The notes below the pieces were generated by a model, which was not told where the DNA came from, did not search any database, and saw nothing but the letters and a program-made list of their open reading frames with translations. Shown in pieces: positions 53,919 to 61,895 of a stretch of DNA of 61,895 nucleotides. The first letter of the stretch is position 1; each line of letters opens with the position of its first letter. Source of the stretch: an uncultured Ignavibacteriota bacterium (lineage in GTDB: Bacteria; Bacteroidota; Ignavibacteria; UBA10030; UBA8401); NCBI GenBank assembly GCA_903884005.1, contig CAISDA010000019.1, positions 1-61,895 of the forward strand, in the 5' to 3' direction. The position numbers and the translations under genes are program-made.

Positions 53919-54854
53919 ATGTACAACCGCTTTATTATAGGGATATCATACGTCAGTATCCTTGTAATCTATTTATGTTGCCATATGGTGCACAGGATTT
54001 ACATTTTAATATTGGTTGTCACCGGCGTGCTTGCGTGCGCAAGCATACTCGTGAGAAATATGGACTATTATGTCCTGCCGAACTACGAGCGCCCTTTTCA
54101 TCCCCGTTACGAGAATTTGAAACCAAGCGGTTATGAAAGTCATGGCATCGGCATTCTGGGCACGGCCATGATCATGGCCGGGGTCGTGTTGTATTCCACT
54201 CGGAAGCGGGTGAAATTTTTTTCTCGTGTCGGCAAAATAAAGAACGTGCTGGAGTTTCATATCTTCCTGTGTCTGCTCGGGCCGATGCTCGTGATGTATC
54301 ACACCACATTCAAGTTCGGAGGCATAGTGGCCGTGAGTTTCTGGAGTATGATGGCGGTTGCGGCCAGCGGCATCGTCGGCCGGTATTTGTACGTCCAACT
54401 GCCGAAGGGGATCCATGGCAATGAACTGACGGTCAATGAATTGGAAGAAGAAAGCCGGGCATTGCTCGCGAGGCTTGAAAGCGAGTATGGTCTGGCTCCG
54501 AAGATCATTCATTCGCTCGACGCGTTGACTGTTTCCAAAAAGCCGCTTGAACTCATGACGACAGCTGAAATGCTGTGGTACATGCTGCTGAGCGACATTA
54601 CACGCCGGAGCCAGCTTAAAAAAATCAACAATTACCTGCGCCGCCAGTCGGTCGACAGCCACTTCATCAAAAAAATTGCGCATGTTGCCGGCGAGCAAAT
54701 CATTCTGAAGAGGCGCATCGCATTCCTCGAAAAAATACAAAACCTCTTCCATTACTGGCATGTTGTCCACTTGCCGTTCTCGATCATCATGTTCGTCATT
54801 TTAATCGTTCACGTCGGGGTCGCCGTGACATTTGGGTATACATGGATCTGGTGA
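53919..54854 (+). CDS. Inner-membrane b-type cytochrome-like protein
   Basis: 311 residues from the ATG at 53919; a GTG at 53916 and an ATG at 53985 are alternatives and no ribosome site decides. About five to six hydrophobic segments flank a cytoplasmic helical domain (about 160-270). Histidines in membrane segments, EFHIFLCLLGPMLVMYH and YWHVVHLPF...VHVGV, could ligate b-type heme. I know no named family. As the first gene before cytochromes and an Fe-S/FAD protein it is a candidate quinone-linked electron entry point. Confidence 0.6.
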   Translation: MYNRFIIGISYVSILVIYLCCHMVHRIYILILVVTGVLACASILVRNMDYYVLPNYERPFHPRYENLKPSGYESHGIGILGTAMIMAGVVLYSTRKRVKFFSRVGKIKNVLEFHIFLCLLGPMLVMYHTTFKFGGIVAVSFWSMMAVAASGIVGRYLYVQLPKGIHGNELTVNELEEESRALLARLESEYGLAPKIIHSLDALTVSKKPLELMTTAEMLWYMLLSDITRRSQLKKINNYLRRQSVDSHFIKKIAHVAGEQIILKRRIAFLEKIQNLFHYWHVVHLPFSIIMFVILIVHVGVAVTFGYTWIW

Positions 54855-54855
54855 T

Positions 54856-55446
54856 ATGAAAAAAATTACAATTGTGTTTCTCGGAGTGTGTGCGGCCGCC
54901 GCCGTCGTGGCACTTGCTACAATCTACTTCTTGAGGAATCATGCGTCGGATGCCGGCAGCTCCGCGCTTGTATCCAAGGAATTCCCGAGCCACCCGAGTG
55001 CAGGAGATATTCCATCAAAGAAGAACGTAAATGAGGCATTCGGGCAGCAGGTCCAACGGCTGCAACTTTCCGTTGAAAAACATCCTGACAACGTATTCCA
55101 CCTTGCAATGCTGGCAAGGTTATTGATGGATGGACATCAGGCGGGTGATGCCATTACGTATTTCGAGCGGGCTGTCCGCGTGCAGCCAAAGAACGATTCT
55201 CTGCTGCTCGATCTATCGGTGTGCTATTCCGTCGTTAATAAATATGACGCGGCCTTGTCGGTCACCGACCGTTTGCTTCAGCACAACCCGGCGAATCTCA
55301 CGGCACTCTATAATAAAGGCGCGCTTTTGGCAACACTCGGGAAGACGGCGGATGCCGGACGCGCGTGGAAAAAAATTCTCAATGCAGCGCCTGAAAGTGA
55401 AGAAGCGCGAAAAGCAAAGGCAGGGCTGGCCGCGATTGGACGATAA
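54856..55446 (+). CDS. Membrane-anchored TPR protein
   Basis: 196 residues. A single helix at about 5-25 anchors it; about three tetratricopeptide repeats follow (85-190), including AITYFERAVRVQPKNDSLLLD and ALYNKGALLATLGKTADAG. Similar TPR proteins of c-type cytochrome maturation (CcmI/NrfG) handle apocytochromes, so an assembly role for the multiheme proteins is plausible but unproven. It starts 1 base after the membrane protein stop and ends 1 base before the 20-heme gene. Confidence 0.75.
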   Translation: MKKITIVFLGVCAAAAVVALATIYFLRNHASDAGSSALVSKEFPSHPSAGDIPSKKNVNEAFGQQVQRLQLSVEKHPDNVFHLAMLARLLMDGHQAGDAITYFERAVRVQPKNDSLLLDLSVCYSVVNKYDAALSVTDRLLQHNPANLTALYNKGALLATLGKTADAGRAWKKILNAAPESEEARKAKAGLAAIGR

Positions 55447-55447
55447 G

Positions 55448-57085
55448 ATGGTTACATATGTGTTGGTCGCGGCCCTGCTGTGTGCGCTCGCGCAGGTGTC
55501 TTCGGGACAAATCTCTCCCGGTGAATTGTCCGGTGCGCATGCGCAGCTTGAGGGGGTGAACAATTGCACACAATGCCATTCGGTCGGCAAAGCCATCTCT
55601 GACGAACATTGTCTCTCCTGCCATCGGGAGATAAAAACACGCATCGAACAGAAAAAAGGATTTCACGCTTCCATCGGGGCGAAACATTGTTTCGATTGTC
55701 ACAAGGAACATCACGGCAGGCAATTCGAAATCAATCGATTCGACAGGAAGTCGTTCAATCATGCGTCCGTTGGTTTTGCGCTGGAAGGAAAGCACACGAA
55801 ACTGGAATGCGAAAAATGCCACACCAAGGACAAGGTCGCCGCAAAAGACATCCAGGCGTTTTCCGACACGCGCAAACAGAAAACGCTGCTGGGCCTGTCG
55901 CAGGAATGCATCACGTGCCATCAGGACCAGCATCGCGGGCAGTTGTCGCAGCAGTGTGCAACGTGTCACACAACAGACCAATGGAAACCCGCCCCCAAAT
56001 TCGCGCATGCGCGGGCGAAGTTCCAATTGACGGGAAAGCACGAAAAAGTGGAATGTGTGCAATGCCACAAGAATAAACTTGCCGATGGAAAGACGATCCA
56101 GTATGTGAAAATGGATTTCGCAGCGTGCCAAGCGTGCCATGCCGATCCGCACAAGGGAAAATTCGCACAAGCATGCACCCAGTGCCACACGACAGACAGC
56201 TTTCGTCAGGTAAAGGGTGCGGCGTTCAATCATGCCATTACACAATTTCCTCTGAAGGAAAAACATGCGGCCGTGAAGTGCGAGCAGTGTCATGCGAGCA
56301 ATCCCAAAGCCAAAAATATCAGCGGCGAAACCGGATTCCACATCACGAAATATCGGCTGTGCCAGGATTGCCACGCCGATGCCCACGCCCGTCAATTCGA
56401 CGGACGCGCAGATCGGGGCAAGTGCGAAACCTGCCATACGGAACGTACATTTACGGTCGTGCAATACTCGGCGGCGGACCATGCGCGCACAACGTTTGCC
56501 CTCGCCGGCGCGCATCTGGCCGTGCCCTGCGCGAAATGCCATGAAGCTGGGAAAATAAAGGCAAAGAGTTCACGTCAATTTCATTGGGAGAGCACTATAC
56601 AGTGTGCGACATGCCATAGCGATGTGCATAAAGGACAATTTGCGGCGACAATGACGAACAGCTGTGAAACCTGTCATACCACCGAATCGTGGCAGACCGT
56701 CACGTTCTTACACGAAAAAACAAAATTTCCGCTGAAGGGAAAACATGCGGTCACCGAATGCTCGAAATGCCACAAGAAGACCGACGCCGCTCCCGGAGTT
56801 GTGAACTATGCAGGGACCGTCACGCGCTGTTACGAATGCCACACCGATGAACACGACCGGCAATTTGCCATTGCGGGCGTTACACGCTGCGAGAGATGCC
56901 ATGCGGAACAAGGGTGGAAGGGGCTGCTCTTCGATCATGAAAAACAAACGCAATTTTCATTGTCCGGAAAACATGCGGATGTACCCTGTGAAAAATGCCA
57001 TACACCTTCCGTTGTCAATCGGCGAAAAATAGTTCGCTATAAACCATTGGGAAAAGCATGCATCGATTGTCATCAAGCAAAATGA
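55448..57085 (+). CDS. 20-heme c-type cytochrome
   Basis: 545 residues. The signal peptide ends near SSGQ (about 20). I count 20 CxxCH sites, from CTQCH to CIDCH near the C-terminus. Repeats of the form F.H....F.L.GKH....C..CH recur, for example FAHARAKFQLTGKHEKVECVQCH, as in c7-type nanowire cytochromes such as GSU1996. Likely a long periplasmic or outer-surface electron wire. The next gene overlaps its end by ATGA. Confidence 0.9.
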   Translation: MVTYVLVAALLCALAQVSSGQISPGELSGAHAQLEGVNNCTQCHSVGKAISDEHCLSCHREIKTRIEQKKGFHASIGAKHCFDCHKEHHGRQFEINRFDRKSFNHASVGFALEGKHTKLECEKCHTKDKVAAKDIQAFSDTRKQKTLLGLSQECITCHQDQHRGQLSQQCATCHTTDQWKPAPKFAHARAKFQLTGKHEKVECVQCHKNKLADGKTIQYVKMDFAACQACHADPHKGKFAQACTQCHTTDSFRQVKGAAFNHAITQFPLKEKHAAVKCEQCHASNPKAKNISGETGFHITKYRLCQDCHADAHARQFDGRADRGKCETCHTERTFTVVQYSAADHARTTFALAGAHLAVPCAKCHEAGKIKAKSSRQFHWESTIQCATCHSDVHKGQFAATMTNSCETCHTTESWQTVTFLHEKTKFPLKGKHAVTECSKCHKKTDAAPGVVNYAGTVTRCYECHTDEHDRQFAIAGVTRCERCHAEQGWKGLLFDHEKQTQFSLSGKHADVPCEKCHTPSVVNRRKIVRYKPLGKACIDCHQAK

Positions 57086-57903
57086 AAAATAGGGCGCTGT
57101 TGGTGTTGATCGTCCCGTTTTTCATCGTTCGCATGGAGGCACAGCATTCGCCCCACGGTGCGCTTACTCTGCAATGCGCTGATTGCCATACAACAGCATC
57201 GTGGAAGGGATTGCCTGCGTCGATGAAGTTCGATCATTCAACGACTGCTTTTCAACTGTATGGACGGCATCGAGTGATTGCCTGTAAGGCATGCCACACC
57301 ACATTGCAGTTCTCCGGCACCCCGGCGCAATGTTATGAATGCCATCGGAAGGATTATGAGGCGGAGGGTTTCATTGACCATCAAAAGGCGGGGTTCAGCA
57401 CCGACTGCCTGCAATGTCACACGGCCGACTCGCAGTCGTGGCTCGAAAATTTCGATCATGATAAAACGCAGTTCCCGACGCGCGGAGCGCATGATGGCGT
57501 CGCGTGTGCACAATGCCATGTGAACAACCGTTACCGCGGAACGCCCGTGCAATGTGTTGCCTGCCATCAAAAAGAGTACGACGCTGCGAGATATCCGGAC
57601 CATCGGGTCGCGAAATTTTCGGCGGATTGCGCCGTGTGCCACCGCGCGTTGACATGGCAGCCTGCGGCATTTTTTCCGCATGACAGTTATTTTCCGATCG
57701 CTGCCGGTGCGCGCCATAGTCCGGGAGTGTGGACGACGTGCAGCGATTGTCATAGCAATCAATCGAATTATGCGGCATTTGAATGCATCAATTGCCACGA
57801 GCATTCGAAATCCCAGACCGACAGCAATCATTCGGGGAGGCGGGGATATGAATATCTCAGCAGCGCGTGCTATCGATGCCATTCGCGCGGTGAAGCGAGC
57901 TGA
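57082..57903 (+). CDS. 10-heme c-type cytochrome
   Basis: 273 residues. A signal peptide ends near MEAQ (about 19), then ten CxxCH sites. The tri-heme unit (CADCHTTASW ... F.H..T.F.L.G.H....C.ACH ... C.ECH) is repeated about three times and matches the terminal cytochrome gene at 60917. The last two hemes lie in a divergent tail. The start overlaps the 20-heme gene (ATGA), so translation is coupled. Confidence 0.88.
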   Translation: MKNRALLVLIVPFFIVRMEAQHSPHGALTLQCADCHTTASWKGLPASMKFDHSTTAFQLYGRHRVIACKACHTTLQFSGTPAQCYECHRKDYEAEGFIDHQKAGFSTDCLQCHTADSQSWLENFDHDKTQFPTRGAHDGVACAQCHVNNRYRGTPVQCVACHQKEYDAARYPDHRVAKFSADCAVCHRALTWQPAAFFPHDSYFPIAAGARHSPGVWTTCSDCHSNQSNYAAFECINCHEHSKSQTDSNHSGRRGYEYLSSACYRCHSRGEAS

Positions 57904-57985
57904 AAGTAAGGGAGATGTAATTCGTGCACACGGGCGTTCATCGCAGTAGTAAGGAATTTGTCATATGCATTGTGTACATCGGAAC

Positions 57986-59596
57986 ATGAAGATCATTGTG
58001 CTCGGGGCCATCCTCCTGGCGGCTGCTTCGACAGCCGGCGCGCAGGGGAAAAAAGAATATCGCTATGCCGTTTCGTACGTTTCCGCCTCTGTTGTCTATG
58101 TTGATGCAGGACGCGAGCAGCACATTGCGATAGGCGACACGCTGCGCATCACGCGCAGCGGAAAAATTCTCGGCGCAGCCACGGTCACCGCAGTCTCGGT
58201 GCATTCATGCGCAGCACAGCCCCAGACGCAGCAGCAGGCATTTGCCGTTGGCGACAGCGCCCTGATCGTAAAACCCATTCCCGTCGAACGGCCTCACGCA
58301 GCGGTCATCGCAGCAAAAGACTCCGCATCGGCGGCGAACATTGCGCCGGAGCCGCGCGGTGCCGTTGCGACGCCTTCCAGGACCGAAAATATCGTGTCCG
58401 GGCGGTTCGGCTTGCAGTATGCCGGTGTGATTGCCGAAGATTCCCGCTTTAATTACAGTCAGCCATCGGCATTGTTTCGATTGGATATTGCCAATGTGTA
58501 CGGCACCGGAACGGCGTTCACAATGTACAGCCGGAATTATTACGACCTGTCCGACAATTATAATCGCTATGGCGAAACCTCGCGGTTGAAAAACAGGGTG
58601 TATGAGCTTTCCCTTCAACAGGACCTGCCCGATGGCGCCTTCGGGTACGGACTCGGCCGAATGACATCCCATTTTGTCGGCGGGCTTGGCACATTCGACG
58701 GTGCGCAGGTGTACGTCCGCCAGAACAACATTACTGCAGGAATCATTTACGGCGCGAAAGTCGGTGACCGTGTAATGGAAGTTGACGGCGACGATAGGAA
58801 AGGCGCACTGTTCGTGAACTACAAATCCGGATCCGATTTCCTCCATCAATACGACGGCACCATCGCATACGCGAGGCAGTTGTATGAAGGCAAACTTGAC
58901 CGAGAATTTGTCTACCTCCAGAATTCGCTCATGCTGGGTTCGGCCCTGTCGATGTATGAAAGCTCGGAAATGGAATTGAACGATATTTCCAACGGTGTCC
59001 GCACGCCGGCGCTGTCCCTGTCGAACACGTTCCTCTCCGTCAGTTATTATCCCGGTCAATGGTTCTCGGCCAACCTTGGGTACGATGCGACACGGAGCGT
59101 CTATTTATTTGAAACAATGAAGGAATTTCCCGATACGCTGTTCGATAAAAACATCATGCAGGGATTTCGGGCCGGCACTAACTTTCGGCTGCCCTATTTT
59201 ATGTCCTTATCGCTGAACGGCTCGTACCGGACAAAAAAAGGGGACGAGCGAAATTCCTATAAGCTCGATGCGACATTCCGCATGAGCGACATAGCCGGAA
59301 GTGACGTGAGCGCAGGACTGCGGTATTCGGACATCGCCGGCGTGTATACAAACGGCAAAAATTGGACGCTCGATCTCGATCGGACTTTTTTCAGAACGCT
59401 GTCTGTTTCCATGCGGTATGATTATTATGCGTATTCGATCACGGCGTTGAGTCAGTCATACATAACGCAGACGATCACCGCAAATTTAAATTACAGAATT
59501 TCACGCGCACTCTACTCATCCCTGAGCGTGGACAGGGTCATCGATGCGACAATGAACAGCTACCGCATGTATGGAGAGATCGGGATCAGGTTTTAG
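57986..59596 (+). CDS. Outer-membrane beta-barrel with N-terminal FlgT/SH3-like domain
   Basis: 536 residues. The signal peptide ends at AGAQ (about 20). Residues 25-95 form a small beta domain with IAIGDTLRITRSGK and AVGDSALIV, reminiscent of FlgT-C or SH3-like modules. From about 135 to the terminal GEIGIRF, alternating strands suggest a barrel of 16 or more strands. It lies between the 10-heme gene and the Fe-S/FAD protein, so it is a candidate outer-membrane conduit for this operon. No similarity visible to the barrel at 51164. Confidence 0.65.
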   Translation: MKIIVLGAILLAAASTAGAQGKKEYRYAVSYVSASVVYVDAGREQHIAIGDTLRITRSGKILGAATVTAVSVHSCAAQPQTQQQAFAVGDSALIVKPIPVERPHAAVIAAKDSASAANIAPEPRGAVATPSRTENIVSGRFGLQYAGVIAEDSRFNYSQPSALFRLDIANVYGTGTAFTMYSRNYYDLSDNYNRYGETSRLKNRVYELSLQQDLPDGAFGYGLGRMTSHFVGGLGTFDGAQVYVRQNNITAGIIYGAKVGDRVMEVDGDDRKGALFVNYKSGSDFLHQYDGTIAYARQLYEGKLDREFVYLQNSLMLGSALSMYESSEMELNDISNGVRTPALSLSNTFLSVSYYPGQWFSANLGYDATRSVYLFETMKEFPDTLFDKNIMQGFRAGTNFRLPYFMSLSLNGSYRTKKGDERNSYKLDATFRMSDIAGSDVSAGLRYSDIAGVYTNGKNWTLDLDRTFFRTLSVSMRYDYYAYSITALSQSYITQTITANLNYRISRALYSSLSVDRVIDATMNSYRMYGEIGIRF

Positions 59597-59599
59597 CAT

Positions 59600-60901
59600 A
59601 TGAATGAAACACTCATTACGCTCGCCATTACAAGCATACTCATTGCGCTGACCGTCGTGCCGTATCTCAAAAAAATACGGCGCAAGGAATCCAAGGCGCG
59701 GAAAAAATATCACGATCTGAAGATCACCGGCCTGCACGAAGCGACAATGATGCACCCGCATATCGATGCGCTGCAATGCATCGGCTGCGGGGCATGCGTG
59801 AGCGCATGTCCGGAAGGCGAAGTGCTCGGCCTCCTCGACGGGAAAGCAACGCTGATCCACGGTGCTAAATGCATCGGGCACGGAATGTGCGCCGATGCCT
59901 GTCCGGTCGGCGGTATCGTCATGCTAATGGCGAAGCCGGGACGGAGTGCGGACCTGCCGATCCTCAACGAACAATTCGAGACAAATGTTGAGGGGATATA
60001 CATCGTGGGAGAACTCGGCGGACTCAGTTTGATCAAGAACGCCGTGTCGCAGGGGACTACCGTGGTTAAGTATGTTACCGAACATTTAAGACCCCATTCC
60101 GCACAGTATGATATTGCGATCATAGGCGCAGGCCCGGCCGGACTCGCATCCGGTTTGATGGCATTGCAGAATAACCTGCGCTACATTGTTCTCGAACAGA
60201 GTGATATCGGCGGGGCAGTGCTTCAATATCCACGGAACAAAGTAGTGATGACGGCTCCGGTGGAACTTCCGTTGTGGGGCAAATTAAAATTTTCCAATGT
60301 GAGCAAAGAAACGCTGCTCGACACGTGGAAAAAAATCATCGAAAAAACGTCGCTCGTGATCAATACTGAAGAAAAAGTGACCGACATTAACAAAGAGAAC
60401 GATATTTTTCTGATGACCACAAGCAAACAGCAATTCACCGCTCGCCACATTGTGCTCGCAATGGGAAGACGGGGAACACCTCGAAAACTTGGAGTGCCGG
60501 GCGAACAATTGTCGAAGGTCACATACCGTTTAATGGATGCCGCGTCGTATCAACATACACATGTGCTTGTCGTTGGCGGAGGCGATTCGGCGGTCGAAGC
60601 AGCGGTCGGCCTGGCGACGCAAAAAAACAATACGGTCACCCTGTCGTACCGCCAGGGTGAATTCGCGCGGATCAAGGAACGGAACAAAAAGCATCTGGAT
60701 GAATGTTGTGGCAAGAAAAAGATCACTGTCATATTCAATTCGGAAGTGAAGCAAATACTCGAAAAGACGGTGGTGCTGAAGACTGCACTGGGCGATCAGG
60801 AGCTTGCGAATGAATATGTGTTTATTTTTGCGGGCGGAGAAATGCCGTATGCATTCCTCAATAAAATAGGTGTTGAGATGCACACGCGGACCATTCAGTA
60901 A
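59600..60901 (+). CDS. Membrane-anchored ferredoxin-FAD/NAD(P)H oxidoreductase
   Basis: 433 residues. One N-terminal helix (about 5-22), then a two-cluster ferredoxin domain. Site 1 is CIGCGACVSACP (60-71). Site 2 is CIGHGMCADACP (91-102), where the second Cys is His94. A thioredoxin-reductase-like flavoprotein follows, with FAD motif GAGPAG at 176-181 and NAD(P) motif GGGDSA at 326-331. No redox-active CxxC of thioredoxin reductase is present. It should transfer electrons between NAD(P)H and the Fe-S domain at the inner membrane, feeding or draining the cytochromes of the operon. Confidence 0.85.
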   Translation: MNETLITLAITSILIALTVVPYLKKIRRKESKARKKYHDLKITGLHEATMMHPHIDALQCIGCGACVSACPEGEVLGLLDGKATLIHGAKCIGHGMCADACPVGGIVMLMAKPGRSADLPILNEQFETNVEGIYIVGELGGLSLIKNAVSQGTTVVKYVTEHLRPHSAQYDIAIIGAGPAGLASGLMALQNNLRYIVLEQSDIGGAVLQYPRNKVVMTAPVELPLWGKLKFSNVSKETLLDTWKKIIEKTSLVINTEEKVTDINKENDIFLMTTSKQQFTARHIVLAMGRRGTPRKLGVPGEQLSKVTYRLMDAASYQHTHVLVVGGGDSAVEAAVGLATQKNNTVTLSYRQGEFARIKERNKKHLDECCGKKKITVIFNSEVKQILEKTVVLKTALGDQELANEYVFIFAGGEMPYAFLNKIGVEMHTRTIQ

Positions 60902-60916
60902 ACCGATAGGCATGCC

Positions 60917-61895
60917 ATGTCGAAATTGCTTTCCAACGGTTTGAAATTTGTTGTTCTCCTCATGTGTTCGTTGTGCTTCCTTTCTCCACGCATGCAGGCC
61001 CAGCAATCGCCGCATGGCCCGATATCGATTCCCTGCACCGATTGCCACACGACAACGTCATGGAAAGACTTGGCAACGCAAACGATTTTCACACACGCAT
61101 CCACAATGTTCGAATTACAGGGAAAGCACGCCACCGTTGCATGCGTGCAATGCCACACAACCAATAAATTCGCAGATACCCCTACGGCATGTGTTAACTG
61201 CCACGACGATGATTTCTCGACTGCACTGGAGCCCAACCATAAACTCGGGAAAATTTCGCATGATTGTACAACGTGCCATACCATGAATGGATGGCGGCCG
61301 TCCGTTTTTCAACATGCAAAAACAAATTTTCAATTGGTCGGTGCTCATCAAACAGTCGTATGCGCGTCGTGCCACACGAACGATCGTTTCGCCGGCCTGC
61401 CAAGTGACTGTTTCTCCTGCCATCAGCAGACCTACAACCAAACAACAACCCCCAATCATAAAACTGCGCAGTTATCACATGATTGCACAACGTGCCATTC
61501 CATGACAGTGTGGAAGCCGTCCACGTTCGATCATAAAAAAACATTATTCCCTTTAGTCGGAACGCATCAAACGGCAGATTGCTCGCTCTGCCATAAGAAC
61601 GGGATATTCAAAGGCACATCGACCGATTGCTACGTTTGCCATACGGCCGATTTTGCCTTATCAAAAACAGCGAACCATGTGACCGGGCAGTTCTCTCACG
61701 ACTGCACCACATGCCACACAATGAACGCGTGGAAGCCCGCCACGCTCGATCATAACAAAACAAATTTCCCATTGCTCGGCGCGCATATCACGACAGACTG
61801 CTCGCTCTGCCATAAGAACGGGATATTCAAAGGCACATCGACCGATTGCTACATCTGCCATACGGCCGATTTTGCCTTATCAAAAACAGCGAACC
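60917..61895 (+). CDS. Multiheme c-type cytochrome, truncated by the window end
   Basis: At least 326 residues; no stop before the window ends. A signal peptide (about 1-28) precedes at least 12 CxxCH sites: CTDCH, CVQCH, CVNCH, CTTCH, CASCH, CFSCH, CTTCH, CSLCH, CYVCH, CTTCH, CSLCH and CYICH. Each tri-heme unit of 73 residues contains SHDCTTCH, F.H.KT.F.L.G.H and C..CHKNG-type segments. It is a paralogue of the 10-heme protein and the last visible gene of the operon, starting 15 bases after the oxidoreductase. Confidence 0.88.
   Translation, partial: MSKLLSNGLKFVVLLMCSLCFLSPRMQAQQSPHGPISIPCTDCHTTTSWKDLATQTIFTHASTMFELQGKHATVACVQCHTTNKFADTPTACVNCHDDDFSTALEPNHKLGKISHDCTTCHTMNGWRPSVFQHAKTNFQLVGAHQTVVCASCHTNDRFAGLPSDCFSCHQQTYNQTTTPNHKTAQLSHDCTTCHSMTVWKPSTFDHKKTLFPLVGTHQTADCSLCHKNGIFKGTSTDCYVCHTADFALSKTANHVTGQFSHDCTTCHTMNAWKPATLDHNKTNFPLLGAHITTDCSLCHKNGIFKGTSTDCYICHTADFALSKTAN
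61259..61895 (+). repeat. 219-bp tandem repeat coding tri-heme units
   Basis: Units begin at 61259, 61478 and 61697, each 219 bases. The last about 103 bases of the window (61793-61895) match 61574-61676 with only a few differences. The window stops exactly at a position repeated 219 bases earlier. Confidence 0.85.

Noticed and set aside
61259-61895. CRISPR-like periodic repeat
   Set aside because: The 219-base period is an exact multiple of three within a cytochrome reading frame, with CxxCH codons at each unit.

Overview
The window carries about 50 protein genes at medium-high GC and no rRNA, tRNA, CRISPR array, transposase or integrase that I can see. The gene set suggests an anaerobic or facultative bacterium of the FCB group, most likely Bacteroidota/Chlorobiota in the Ignavibacteria-Kapabacteria neighbourhood. 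Reasons: a long SecA with a large insert and a C-terminal SEC-C zinc motif, class I Fe-S fumarase beside citrate synthase, TrpB2, many outer-membrane barrels, and abundant multiheme c-type cytochromes. The placement is inference; no 16S gene is present.

Layout. (1) 30-7720: a TetR-regulated drug-type exporter operon (TetR, HlyD-like lipoprotein, two separate ABC ATPases, TolC-like channel, two ABC-2 permeases, cupin), a split version of the YbhGFSR arrangement. (2) 7740-11473: nitrogen block with P-II, an outer-membrane porin and an Amt ammonium channel behind a near-consensus promoter. (3) 11682-14661: nucleoside (CNT) and nucleobase (NCS2/AGZA-like) transporters. (4) 14756-19118: a DEDD exonuclease, SecA, and a catalytically stripped SNase-fold protein. 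(5) 19779-38082: a divergent type IV filament system. It has two tandem major-pilin-like genes, PilC, PilB, three minor-pilin-like proteins, PilT, a PilM-PilN fusion, a PilO-PilP fusion, a short secretin and a 1,366-residue Ig-like lipoprotein adhesin. All five pilin-like proteins begin Met-Gly followed directly by the hydrophobic helix, and none has the usual Glu5. A trpB2 gene on the other strand interrupts the locus. (6) 38188-43793: minus-strand epimerase, alpha/beta hydrolase, citrate synthase, fumarase and an exported unknown. (7) 43930-48454: orphan DNA methyltransferase, a glycosyltransferase-deacetylase fusion and a TatD-radical SAM fusion. (8) 48650-52468: an outer-membrane barrel with 14-heme and 11-heme cytochromes, resembling a porin-cytochrome conduit. 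(9) 53770-61895: a second electron-transfer operon with a membrane b-type-like protein, TPR protein, 20-heme and 10-heme cytochromes, barrel, membrane-anchored Fe-S/FAD oxidoreductase, and a further cytochrome (at least 12 hemes) cut by the window end inside an exact 219-bp repeat.

Together, regions 5, 8 and 9 describe a cell that builds surface filaments and moves electrons across its envelope. Sigma-54-like -24/-12 elements lie upstream of the first pilin gene and of both cytochrome operons, which hints at shared control. The most novel parts are the Met-Gly pilin family with its compressed assembly platform, and the 53.7-61.9 kb electron-transfer operon.
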